Positions 15,231 to 22,291 of a stretch of DNA of 25,608 nt are shown here, piece after piece (position 1 is the stretch's first letter; each line of letters begins with the position of its first letter). The DNA is taken from assembly GCA_038239195.1 (NCBI GenBank), contig JBBSEZ010000095.1, positions 1 through 25,608 on the forward strand, given 5' to 3'. The position numbers and the translations under genes are program-made. The notes beneath the pieces were generated by a model, which saw nothing but the letters and a program-made list of their open reading frames with translations, was not told where the DNA came from and did no database searches. This DNA is from JBBSEZ01 sp038239195 (GTDB lineage Bacteria; Planctomycetota; Planctomycetia; Gemmatales; Gemmataceae).

Positions 15231-17183
15231 ATGACGCTCTGTCCTTCGTCCGAGCAGTTGCAGCGGCTCCTGGCCGACCGGGTGGCCGGTCCCGAGGCCG
15301 AGGCCGTCGAGGCCCACGTCGAGACGTGCGCCGGCTGCCAGCAGGCGCTGGAGCAGTTGGCCCGCAGCCCGGACGCCCGCATGGGCCGAGGACCAGGGTC
15401 CCGCAGCCAGTCCGACGGGGACTTCCTGCGCCGGCTCGAAAGGCGCCCCCCGGCCGGTCCCTGGCCTCCCCCGGGCCCCAGCGGAGGGGCCGTCCTCGCG
15501 CCCCACCCGCCAACGCCCCCACTACCGCTCGGGACCACCCACGACTACCTCAGCTCGCGTACAATTCCTCCCGGCCAGTCGGAACCGCCGGCCCGGATCG
15601 TCGGACCGCGACCGCAACTGGCCGGCGAGATCCAGGCGCTGCTTTACCAGCGCCTGCGGCTCATTTGCCTGATTTTCTTGATCGGTTGGGGGCTGACCTG
15701 GACGCACAAGTTCTTTCGCCTGCAGATGACCCCGGACACCATCTGGTTCATCATGGTGCCGGGCGGTGTTCTCCTGGCGTTCACGATAGCGATGGCCGCG
15801 ACCCTCTGGGCCCCAAGGAGTCGGTCCCTGCGGTGCCTGCGCGGCTACGAGTTGGTGTGCTACGCGGTCCCGATGGCCTTTCTCCTGTGGGAGAATTACT
15901 TCACCATCTTTCGCCCCGGGGACGTGGGCGGCTGGATGCACCGGTACGTCCAGCGGGACCTGTCCGAAATGAGCACCCTGGCCCGCCACACGAGCATCGT
16001 GTGGTGCGTGATGATTATGGCCTATGGCATCTTCGTGCCCAACACCTTGCGGCGGTGCGCCGCGGTGACGGTAAGCCTGGCCTGTACGGTCCTGGCCATG
16101 AACCTGGCCTGTGGTCTGTGGGATGAAACGATTCCACGCCCCCATCTGTTCAGCTATCTGGCCGAGATGGCGACCTGGCTGGTCATAGCGGTGGGGCTCT
16201 CGATCTACGGTTCGCACAAAATCAGCGTGCTGCGGCAGCAGGCCTTCGCGGCCCGCAGGCTCGGCCAGTATCGGATCAAACATCGCCTCGGCGCCGGCGG
16301 CATGGGCGAGGTCTATCTGGCCGAACACGTCCTGCTCCGTCGGCCCTGCGCGCTCAAGCTGATCCGCCCGGAGTGGGCGGGCGACCCAACGAACCTGGCC
16401 CGCTTTGAGCGTGAGGTGCAAGCGACGGCCACCTTGACCCACCCCAACATCGTCGAGATCTTCGACTACGGCCGCGCCGACGACGGCACCTTCTACTACG
16501 CCATGGAGTACCTGCCTGGCCTCAGCTTACACCAACTGGTAAGGCGGTACGGCCCGCTGCCGCCGGAGCGGGCCGTACACCTGCTGCGGCAGGTGTGCGG
16601 GGCCTTGCAGGAGGCCCACGCCGCCGCGCTGAACCACCGCGACGTCAAGCCCGGCAACGTCCTGGTCTGCCAGCGCGGCGGTCAGCACGACGTGGCCAAA
16701 CTGCTCGACTTCGGCCTGGTGCGGGCCCACGGCCTGGCCGGCCCCGGGGAGAAACTGACCCAGGAAGGTGCCATCGCCGGGACGCCGGCGTACATGTCGC
16801 CAGAGCAAGCCGCGGGCAAGGCCGACGTGGACGCGCGCAGCGACCTCTACAGTCTCGGGGCAGTGGCCTACTTCCTGCTGACCGGCCGGCCGCCGTTTGT
16901 CCGCGACAGTGCCGTGCAGACGCTGGCTGCTCACCTCGGCGAGCCGGTCGTCGCGCCGGACCGGCACCGGCCAGACGTACCGGCCGACCTGCAAGCGGTG
17001 GTGCTGCGCTGCCTGGAGAAGGCCCCGGCCCGCCGGTTCCCGGACGCGGGCGAGTTAGCCCAGGCTCTGGCCCGGTGCCGCTGCGCGGACCAGTGGGCCC
17101 AGGAGCAAGCCGCGGACTGGTGGCGCGATTACGCCGCCGGCGATCAGCAAGAGGCCAGCAAGGGCGCGGGGGCCCGAGCATGA
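15231..17183 (+). CDS. zinc-finger, multi-spanning membrane Ser/Thr protein kinase
   Basis: 650 residues. The N-terminus has an anti-sigma-type zinc finger: Cys4, then HVETCAGC with His29, Cys33 and Cys36. A Pro-rich linker leads to about six transmembrane segments, roughly residues 145-345 (LICLIFLIGWGLTW, WFIMVPGGVLLAFTIAMAA, LVCYAVPMAFLLW, IVWCVMIMAYGIF, VSLACTVLAMNLA, MATWLVIAVGLSIY). The kinase domain follows at the C-terminus: LGAGGMGEVYLAEH (about 354-367), CALKLI Lys near 379, HRDVKPGNVLV near 470, DFG near 493-495, and GTPAYMSPEQ. All catalytic residues are present. This is the kinase of the planctomycete sigma/kinase pair; its sigma partner just upstream is broken. ATGA overlap with the next ORF. 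Confidence 0.95.
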   Translation: MTLCPSSEQLQRLLADRVAGPEAEAVEAHVETCAGCQQALEQLARSPDARMGRGPGSRSQSDGDFLRRLERRPPAGPWPPPGPSGGAVLAPHPPTPPLPLGTTHDYLSSRTIPPGQSEPPARIVGPRPQLAGEIQALLYQRLRLICLIFLIGWGLTWTHKFFRLQMTPDTIWFIMVPGGVLLAFTIAMAATLWAPRSRSLRCLRGYELVCYAVPMAFLLWENYFTIFRPGDVGGWMHRYVQRDLSEMSTLARHTSIVWCVMIMAYGIFVPNTLRRCAAVTVSLACTVLAMNLACGLWDETIPRPHLFSYLAEMATWLVIAVGLSIYGSHKISVLRQQAFAARRLGQYRIKHRLGAGGMGEVYLAEHVLLRRPCALKLIRPEWAGDPTNLARFEREVQATATLTHPNIVEIFDYGRADDGTFYYAMEYLPGLSLHQLVRRYGPLPPERAVHLLRQVCGALQEAHAAALNHRDVKPGNVLVCQRGGQHDVAKLLDFGLVRAHGLAGPGEKLTQEGAIAGTPAYMSPEQAAGKADVDARSDLYSLGAVAYFLLTGRPPFVRDSAVQTLAAHLGEPVVAPDRHRPDVPADLQAVVLRCLEKAPARRFPDAGELAQALARCRCADQWAQEQAADWWRDYAAGDQQEASKGAGARA

Positions 17184-17701
17184 GCGCATACCCCTCCCTG
17201 GAGCGGCTGCGCGACCGTGCGCGAAAAAAGCGGCAGCGGTCGCAAGAACGGGAAGGGCAATTTCTGGACGTGCCAGCGGTCGAGCAACTTACCGCACCGG
17301 GCCTCGGGCAGGCCCCCGTAGGCCCCACGGAGGCAGACGAATCGAGCGACGCAGAGGACAGCCCGGCACTCGCCGCGGCATGCGGTTTCTCGATCCTTGT
17401 CCCGGCATCAGACCAGGTTGTTGCGCGCTTCGGTCTTATCGACCGACGCGCCCAAACCCGTGCTCCATGCTTCGGTGTGTCGGACCGACGCGCGCTGATC
17501 CGTGACGCATATACACGAGTGTGCCCCAGACGGCGGCGGGCTGCCAGAACAGGATCTCTCCCTTGCTGGGAGCCGCGTTGTCTCCGGTGTAACGCCGATA
17601 GGAACCGGCAGGGCCCGCGACCGGGATCTCATAGTGCGCCGAAGCGACGAAGCCCGTGTCGGTTGCACGCACCGGACCAGCACGTGAGTGGAGTTGCTTA
17701 A
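17180..17701 (+). CDS. small hypothetical protein overlapping the kinase stop
   Basis: The ATG at 17180 overlaps the kinase TGA (ATGA), which suggests translational coupling. The first ~70 residues (MSAYPSLERLRDRARKKRQR, then an acidic Ala/Pro-rich part) look like a real charged small protein. Beyond about 17427 the frame passes through REP-like elements and becomes Arg-rich and low in character, so the true 3' end is doubtful. Possibly an originally shorter gene whose stop was lost. Family not recognised. Confidence 0.4.
   Translation: MSAYPSLERLRDRARKKRQRSQEREGQFLDVPAVEQLTAPGLGQAPVGPTEADESSDAEDSPALAAACGFSILVPASDQVVARFGLIDRRAQTRAPCFGVSDRRALIRDAYTRVCPRRRRAARTGSLPCWEPRCLRCNADRNRQGPRPGSHSAPKRRSPCRLHAPDQHVSGVA
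17427..17453 (-). repeat. REP-like element, diverged copy
   Basis: GCTTCGGTCTTATCGACCGA plus CGCGCCC; about 21 of 27 positions match the copy at 17469-17495. It sits 15 bases before it as an imperfect tandem pair. Confidence 0.55.
17469..17495 (-). repeat. REP-like element, copy nearly identical to 2206-2232
   Basis: GCTTCGGTGTGTCGGACCGA plus CGCGCGC. It differs from 2206-2232 at one base, although 15 kb away. A recent spread or strong conservation is implied. Confidence 0.65.
17652..17677 (+). repeat. REP-like element in opposite orientation
   Basis: CCCGTGTCGGTTGCACGCACCGG is a looser reverse-complement match (about 18 of 25) to the element at 17469-17495. Opposed orientations within 200 bases resemble REP/BIME clusters. 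Confidence 0.35.
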
Positions 17702-17721
17702 GCCCTTGCCGCGGATAGAAT
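17694..17721 (+). promoter_or_regulatory. sigma-70-type promoter of the DUF1257 operon
   Basis: TTGCTT (17694-17699), a 16-base spacer and TAGAAT (17716-17721), about 78 bases before the DUF1257 ATG. This is the best plus-strand promoter match I see and suits the first gene of the operon. Confidence 0.5.
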
Positions 17722-17798
17722 GAACAGCGGCGAGAATCGTGGCCACCATGTCCGGTGTAGCCTTTGGTAGACCAGGCAGCGGCCACCGGAGAGTAAAC

Positions 17799-18227
17799 AT
17801 GTCCCATTACTCGGTGGTCCGGACGCGGATGACGGATGCCAGCCTGCTGGCGAAGGCGCTGGCCGACCTCGGTTTCGACAACGCCGAAGTGCATGCGGCC
17901 GCACAGCCGCTCATCGGCGCCGCACAGCCGCTCATCGGCGTCGGTGGCGGGCAGCGCGAACAGACCGCCGAGGTCATCATCCGCCGACAGTATCTGGGGC
18001 GCTTGAGCAACGATATCGGCTTCAAACGGGGAGCAGACGGCAGCTTCGAGGCAATCATCTCGGACTACGACTTGCAGAAGTATTCCCAGTCGTGGCTACA
18101 GGGCTTGGTCCGGCGTTACGCTTATCACGCAGCCAGGAGCAAGCTGGAAGAGAAGGGCTTCGACCTCGTCGAAGAGAAGGTCGAAGCGACCGGGCAGATC
18201 CACCTGGTGTTGCGGCGCATGCTGTGA
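17799..18227 (+). CDS. DUF1257 protein (Ycf35-like)
   Basis: 142 residues with CCGGAGAG before the ATG. The family pattern is clear: MSHYSVVRTRMTDASLLAKA at the start, AEVIIRRQYLG and NDIGFKRGADGSFEAIISDY in the middle, then QGLVRRYAYHAARSKLEEKG and the ending FDLVEEKVEATGQIHLVLRR. The family is named after plastid Ycf35 and is of unknown biochemical function. It heads a tight gene set with DUF2997, a radical SAM protein and a Ycf46-like ATPase. Residues 34-40 and 41-47 are an exact in-frame AAQPLIG duplication from a 21-base tandem repeat, in the segment before AEVIIRRQYLG. Otherwise full length. Confidence 0.93.
   Translation: MSHYSVVRTRMTDASLLAKALADLGFDNAEVHAAAQPLIGAAQPLIGVGGGQREQTAEVIIRRQYLGRLSNDIGFKRGADGSFEAIISDYDLQKYSQSWLQGLVRRYAYHAARSKLEEKGFDLVEEKVEATGQIHLVLRRML
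17898..17939 (+). repeat. 21-bp perfect tandem duplication inside the DUF1257 gene
   Basis: Two identical 21-base units (17898-17918, 17919-17939), each encoding AAQPLIG. The frame is kept and the units are identical at the nucleotide level, so the duplication looks recent. Confidence 0.95.
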
Positions 18228-18242
18228 AGAAAAGGACCGGCC

Positions 18243-18452
18243 ATGGAACTTCAGGAAATCGAAGTCTTCATCGAAAGAGACGGTCAAGTGCGGCTGCACG
18301 TGCACGGAGTCAAGGGCAATGCGTGCATCGATCTGACCCAGGAGCTTGAGGCCGCGCTCGGCGGAGAGATCGCTTTGCGCGAGATGACCGCCGAAGCGTT
18401 CGAGACAGCCAAGCAGGACGTCCCTTTACAACAGAAGCAACAGGGCCGCTAG
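18243..18452 (+). CDS. DUF2997 small protein
   Basis: 69 residues, 15 bases after DUF1257, with AAGG 7 bases before the ATG. It shows the DUF2997 pattern: EIEVFIERDGQVRLHVHGVK, then GNACIDLTQELEAALGG, and a helical end. There is one Cys (residue 28), in the conserved-looking G-N-A-C-I-D-L motif. The C-terminal tail DVPLQQKQQGR is Gln-rich and seems disordered. DUF2997 commonly lies beside DUF1257 and a Ycf46-like ATPase. Its role is unknown; as a small protein directly before a radical SAM gene it could be a partner or substrate, which is speculation. Confidence 0.88.
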   Translation: MELQEIEVFIERDGQVRLHVHGVKGNACIDLTQELEAALGGEIALREMTAEAFETAKQDVPLQQKQQGR

Positions 18453-18475
18453 CCCTGGCGCGATCTGCAAGAGTT

Positions 18476-19042
18476 ATGGTTATCCCACGTCTGCGCATCA
18501 GCCATTTTGTGCCCTACAGCCGGGCCAACGGTCCCGGGCTGCGGGCGGTTCTGTGGGTGCAGGGCTGTTCCCTCGGCTGTCGCGGCTGCTTCAATCCCCA
18601 CACGCATTCTGCCGGCGGCGGCAAACTGCTGGCGGTCGATGAGCTCTTTGACACCATCGCGGCGCTCGGCAATACCATCGAGGGGGTCACCGTCAGCGGC
18701 GGGGAACCGATGCAGCAGCCGACGCCGCTGGCTGCACTTTTGCGGCGCGTGCGGCTAGAGACGCCGCTTTCGACGCTGCTTTTCAGCGGCTATACCTGGG
18801 ACGAGCTAAAGCAGCTGGCCGCTGCCGCTGAGGTACTAGCGTCGCTCGACGTGCTCCTGGCTGGTCGATACGACGCCGCGCAGCACCTGGCCAGTGGGTT
18901 GCGCGGCTCAGCGAACAAGTCGGTCCACTTCCTGACCGGCCGCTATGGGCCCACGGACCTCGCTGCCGTGCCGGCGGGCGAGGTGATCATCCGCCTGGAT
19001 GGCGACGTTGAGCTTTCCGGCATAGATCCGCTGCGATGGTGA
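18476..19042 (+). CDS. NrdG-type radical SAM protein
   Basis: 188 residues, cytoplasmic. The radical SAM cluster motif CSLGCRGC (Cys31, Cys35, Cys38; CxxxCxxC) sits after NGPGLRAVLWVQG, as in glycyl-radical activating enzymes of the NrdG type. The SAM-binding VSGGEP is at 73-78, and DVLLAGRYDAAQHLASGLRG near 122-141 follows the NrdG layout. There is no extra Fe-S domain. It should bind [4Fe-4S] and cleave SAM to a 5'-deoxyadenosyl radical. No NrdD or other glycyl radical enzyme is visible, so the target is unknown. It sits 23 bases after DUF2997 and 4 bases before the ATPase gene. The ribosome binding site is weak, which suggests coupling. Confidence 0.92.
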   Translation: MVIPRLRISHFVPYSRANGPGLRAVLWVQGCSLGCRGCFNPHTHSAGGGKLLAVDELFDTIAALGNTIEGVTVSGGEPMQQPTPLAALLRRVRLETPLSTLLFSGYTWDELKQLAAAAEVLASLDVLLAGRYDAAQHLASGLRGSANKSVHFLTGRYGPTDLAAVPAGEVIIRLDGDVELSGIDPLRW

Positions 19043-19046
19043 GGCG

Positions 19047-20582
19047 ATGCTCGAACAAACGCTGGACGTCTATTTCCGGGCTAGATTCTCTCTGGTCGTG
19101 CTAGTTACCCAGGAAGAGGAGCGCGCCCTGCATTCGATCAAAGCAGTCTGCAAGCAGAGCAAGCGCAGCTGCTTGACCTGGGACCTTGCCGAAGGGTTTC
19201 AGGCGCTCGTGGGTGAGCCTGGGGAGTCCGTGCCGACGGCCCGCGATCCGTTGACTGCGCTCGAAAAGGTCGAGCAAGCCGACGGCGATGGCCTGGTAGT
19301 CTTCAAGGATTTCCACGAATGCTGGACCAATCCCCAGGTCAAGCGGAAGCTCCGCAGCGTCGCCCAGCGCCTGAAGTTCACCCGCAAGTCGATCGTCATC
19401 ACCACACCGAACAGCAAGCTCCCGGAGGAGCTGAAGGACGAGGCCGTGGTCATCGACCATCCCGCCCCGAGCAGCGCCGAGCTGCAGGGCGTGCTCGAGC
19501 AGCTCACCAAGGCGCCGGGCGTCAAGTGTCATCTCGCCGAGGCCGGCCGAGCACGCCTGTTGCAAGCCGCCGCGGGCCTCACAGCCGCGCAGGCGCAGCG
19601 GCTCTTTGCCGAGGCGATCGTCAGCCGCGGCGAGCTCGATGAGAGCGCCATTGAGCATGTCACCCAGGGGCTGAAACAGATCGTCCGCGAAAGTCAGGCC
19701 CTCGAGTTCTACACCGTGACCGAGACGATCGACGACGTCGGCGGTCTGGGTGCCCTCAAGGATTGGCTGCGGCTGCGCCAGCGGGCTTTCACGCCCGAGG
19801 CCCTTCGCTATGGCCTGCCCGCTCCGAAAGGCCTCGCGCTCATCGGCATTCCCGGCACCGGCAAGAGCCTGACCGCGAAGATGATCGGCCGGCTCTGGCG
19901 CGTCCCGCTCTTGCGCCTCGACGTCGGCGCCCTCTTCGGCAGCCTCGTCGGCGAGTCGGAAGAGCGGCTGCGCCAGGCGCTGCGGCTCGCCGCGATCGTC
20001 GCGCCCTGCGTCGTCTGGATCGACGAGGTCGAGAAAGCCCTCGCTTCCGGCGGGCTCGACGGCGGCACCAGTATGCGCGTCTTCGGCACCATCCTGACCT
20101 GGATGCAGGAAAAAACCGCACCCTGCTTCGTCGTCGCCACGGCCAACGACATTCAACGGCTGCCGCCCGAACTCATCCGCAAGGGGCGATTCGACGAAAT
20201 CTTCTTCCTCGACCTCCCTACCCTCGAAGAACGTCTGGAGATCTTCGGCGTGCATCTGCGCAAGCGCCGGCGGCAGCCCGAAGCCTTCGACGTCGGGCAG
20301 CTCGCCCGGCAGGCCGAAGGCTACGTCGGCGCCGAGATCGAGCAGGCGATCATCGAGGCCATGTACGTCGGCTTCAACAGCGGCCGCGAGTTCACCACGG
20401 CGGACATCGTCGAGGCGCTCAAGCGCCAGGTGCCCCTGTCGGTGTCATCGCGCGAGACAATCACGGCTTTGCGTGATTGGCTGCGTGAAGGCCGCGCTCA
20501 GTCGGCATCGTTCCGCGAGATCAAGGAGGCGCAGGAGCACTTCGTGCCGGTACAATTGGATATGGGAGAATCGCGCCGCTGA
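19047..20582 (+). CDS. Ycf46-like AAA+ ATPase
   Basis: 511 residues. The N-terminal ~235 residues resemble the degenerate ATPase-like domain of Ycf46 (LVVLVTQEEERALHSIKAVC, then FKDFHECWTNPQVKRKLR). The AAA domain begins with DDVGGLGALKDWL, then Walker A GIPGTGKS at about 267-274, LFGSLVGESEERLRQAL, Walker B CVVWIDEVEKAL near 320-331, sensor FVVATANDIQRLPPELI and an Arg finger region RKGRFDEIFFLDLP. All ATPase residues look intact. The end includes a lid helix region with YVGAEIEQAIIEAMY. Ycf46 is a conserved plastid and cyanobacterial protein linked in a cyanobacterium to inorganic carbon use; this host is not photosynthetic, so that role cannot be carried over. Tight spacing with the radical SAM gene. 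Confidence 0.93.
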   Translation: MLEQTLDVYFRARFSLVVLVTQEEERALHSIKAVCKQSKRSCLTWDLAEGFQALVGEPGESVPTARDPLTALEKVEQADGDGLVVFKDFHECWTNPQVKRKLRSVAQRLKFTRKSIVITTPNSKLPEELKDEAVVIDHPAPSSAELQGVLEQLTKAPGVKCHLAEAGRARLLQAAAGLTAAQAQRLFAEAIVSRGELDESAIEHVTQGLKQIVRESQALEFYTVTETIDDVGGLGALKDWLRLRQRAFTPEALRYGLPAPKGLALIGIPGTGKSLTAKMIGRLWRVPLLRLDVGALFGSLVGESEERLRQALRLAAIVAPCVVWIDEVEKALASGGLDGGTSMRVFGTILTWMQEKTAPCFVVATANDIQRLPPELIRKGRFDEIFFLDLPTLEERLEIFGVHLRKRRRQPEAFDVGQLARQAEGYVGAEIEQAIIEAMYVGFNSGREFTTADIVEALKRQVPLSVSSRETITALRDWLREGRAQSASFREIKEAQEHFVPVQLDMGESRR

Positions 20583-20618
20583 TCGGCTTGTGGCGGCGCG
20601 GCGGCAAAGGGAGCCATC

Positions 20619-21299
20619 ATGCCGGTGCCAGCGCGGCCGCCTGTTCCAGTGAGCCCGAAGCGGATCGAGCAAGACCTGCTCGCGCTGGTGAGCTCGCACG
20701 AACGCGTGATCCACATCCTGTTCACTGCCGTCGGCGTGGTCTTCCTGGCCGGTGTCGGCATGGCCTGGGGCCTCATGCCCTGGTTCCAGCAGCGGGCTTT
20801 TATCTCGCTGGGGGTGGTGGTGTCCTTCGCCCTGTTCATGGCGACCGGGTTCATCGGCAGCTGCATGGTCGGCGCCATCGTCAGCCGCGCCGCCTCGAGG
20901 TTTAACGCGCTCTTTCCCAGGAATTCGCAGGAACGGCCGATCGCGCTGCGCATCCTGGCAGGCATGACAAGCCCGCTTCATCTGGCGGAGAAGCTGCAAA
21001 TAGCGCTCGATGTGCCGCTGGGATCGCAGGCCGCCGAAGATCAGGTGCAGGCGGCGCTGCAGAAGCTGGAGCCGCCTCCGTCTGCCGGCCACACGACCGC
21101 AGCGGCGCTGGCAGCCATACCTCCGCAGCGCCCGGCGTCGCCCGGATCATCCGGGGAGTTCATACCGCTGGACATGCGCCATCTGCCGCAGCCAACGGGG
21201 CCCGATGAGGGCGAGGCAGACGAGGCGCTGCATGTGCCGCTGCAGCCTCTGGAAAGAGCCGAGGTCGCCAAGACTTCCGGCGACGACCGCGATTTGTGA
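20619..21299 (+). CDS. two-helix membrane protein, paralogue A
   Basis: 226 residues with AAGGGAG 5 bases before the ATG, 36 bases after the ATPase gene. Two transmembrane helices are evident (ILFTAVGVVFLAGVGMAWGL and ISLGVVVSFALFMATGFIGS, about residues 33-75), followed by a soluble segment RFNALFPRNSQERPIALRIL, then an Ala/Pro-rich, acidic tail holding EFIPLD. The neighbour at 21319 shares the same layout and the RFN..FP..S..R..AL.ILAG pattern, so the two are paralogues. I do not recognise the family. Likely a membrane partner of the ATPase or radical SAM protein by context. Confidence 0.85.
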   Translation: MPVPARPPVPVSPKRIEQDLLALVSSHERVIHILFTAVGVVFLAGVGMAWGLMPWFQQRAFISLGVVVSFALFMATGFIGSCMVGAIVSRAASRFNALFPRNSQERPIALRILAGMTSPLHLAEKLQIALDVPLGSQAAEDQVQAALQKLEPPPSAGHTTAAALAAIPPQRPASPGSSGEFIPLDMRHLPQPTGPDEGEADEALHVPLQPLERAEVAKTSGDDRDL

Positions 21300-21318
21300 G
21301 CGACGGTGGGAGAGGCAC

Positions 21319-21876
21319 ATGGCGAAGGTAGGCTCTGACGCCCATTCGCGGACGGCCTCGCTGCAAAAGCGGGTCGAGAACATGGTCGAGACGATCGACC
21401 GGCGGGCGGTCACGTTCATCTTGCTGTTGCTGCTGCCGTTGATCGCACCGGTCGCGGCGCTGTTCATGTTCCTGGACTGGCGGCTGGCCGTACTCTTGAC
21501 CGCCGCGTGGCTGGTCTTGAGCGAGCTCGGCATGCGGCGTATCGGCGCCGCCGTCGCCCGGCGTGCGGTCCTGCGCTTCAATCACGAGTTTCCGAAGGGC
21601 TCAACCAGTCGTCAGGAGGCTCTGCAGATCCTCGCAGGACTGCAGTGCCGGCATGCGGCCACTGTCTTGAAGAAGGTGAAGGCAGCCCTGGGCATTCCCT
21701 TAGACGCCTTCATCTCGACCCGCCAACTGCCTCCGGAAAGCGCAGCCGCGCCCGAGGTGATGGCCAGCCCGGAGTACCTTCCCCTCGATGTCGATCAGAA
21801 GCCGGTGGACCAAATGGCGCCGGCGAGCGGGGTCATTCTTCCCATTGAGCCGACCGGGAAGGAGCGCCGTCCATGA
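21319..21876 (+). CDS. two-helix membrane protein, paralogue B
   Basis: 185 residues with GAGAGG before the ATG, 19 bases after paralogue A. Two hydrophobic helices (AVTFILLLLLPLIAPVAAL and LAVLLTAAWLVLSELGM) are followed by RFNHEFPKGSTSRQEALQIL and AGLQCRHAATVLKKVKAALG. The tail has YLPLDVDQKP, matching the EFIPLD of paralogue A. It lacks the long tail of the first copy. The shared core is RFN, FP, S, R, AL, ILAG, K, AL, PL. Family unknown; the two could form a heterodimer anchored in the membrane. Confidence 0.85.
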   Translation: MAKVGSDAHSRTASLQKRVENMVETIDRRAVTFILLLLLPLIAPVAALFMFLDWRLAVLLTAAWLVLSELGMRRIGAAVARRAVLRFNHEFPKGSTSRQEALQILAGLQCRHAATVLKKVKAALGIPLDAFISTRQLPPESAAAPEVMASPEYLPLDVDQKPVDQMAPASGVILPIEPTGKERRP

Positions 21877-22291
21877 GGCAGAAGAACTCTCCCTGGTGTT
21901 CAAGCGAGACACTGGAACTGGCGAACGGGACGTTGTCGCCACGTAGAGCATTTTGGCGGCGAGGGGCAGCGACGCTGCTCAGGTGCCTGCCCGTGCCATA
22001 ACTGCGTCGGTGAGAGACGCGGCCTGCATTTCCCGGTTCTTCGAACACGTGACGGTTGCAGGGGGCTCCCGCTTTGCACACCGACGCTACTCGCTTCGGT
22101 CACATCGACCCGGGCATCGGGGGGCTGGCTGGCTTGAGCTGCAAAAGGGCCCCTCCACCAAGGCAGGGGCTGGCTTGAGCATCAAGTGTTTCACTTGGGG
22201 TAACCGCGTGCGCGAACCGGGCGCGCGGCGAGAGTGTCTTTCCTTCCAATCAACCTTCACCCGATTCACTTCCCTCGATGGAAGCAACGGA
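21877..22291. other. intergenic region with hairpins before the two-domain ATPase
   Basis: 415 bases without a supported gene. Two small inverted repeats (GCCCCT/AGGGGC at 22149-22170; CAAGTG/CACTTG around TTT at 22183-22197) and a 13-base direct repeat GGCTGGCTTGAGC (22127-22139, 22168-22180) are present. No T-run follows the hairpins. The region separates the six-gene operon from the ATPase, which may have its own promoter. Confidence 0.5.
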
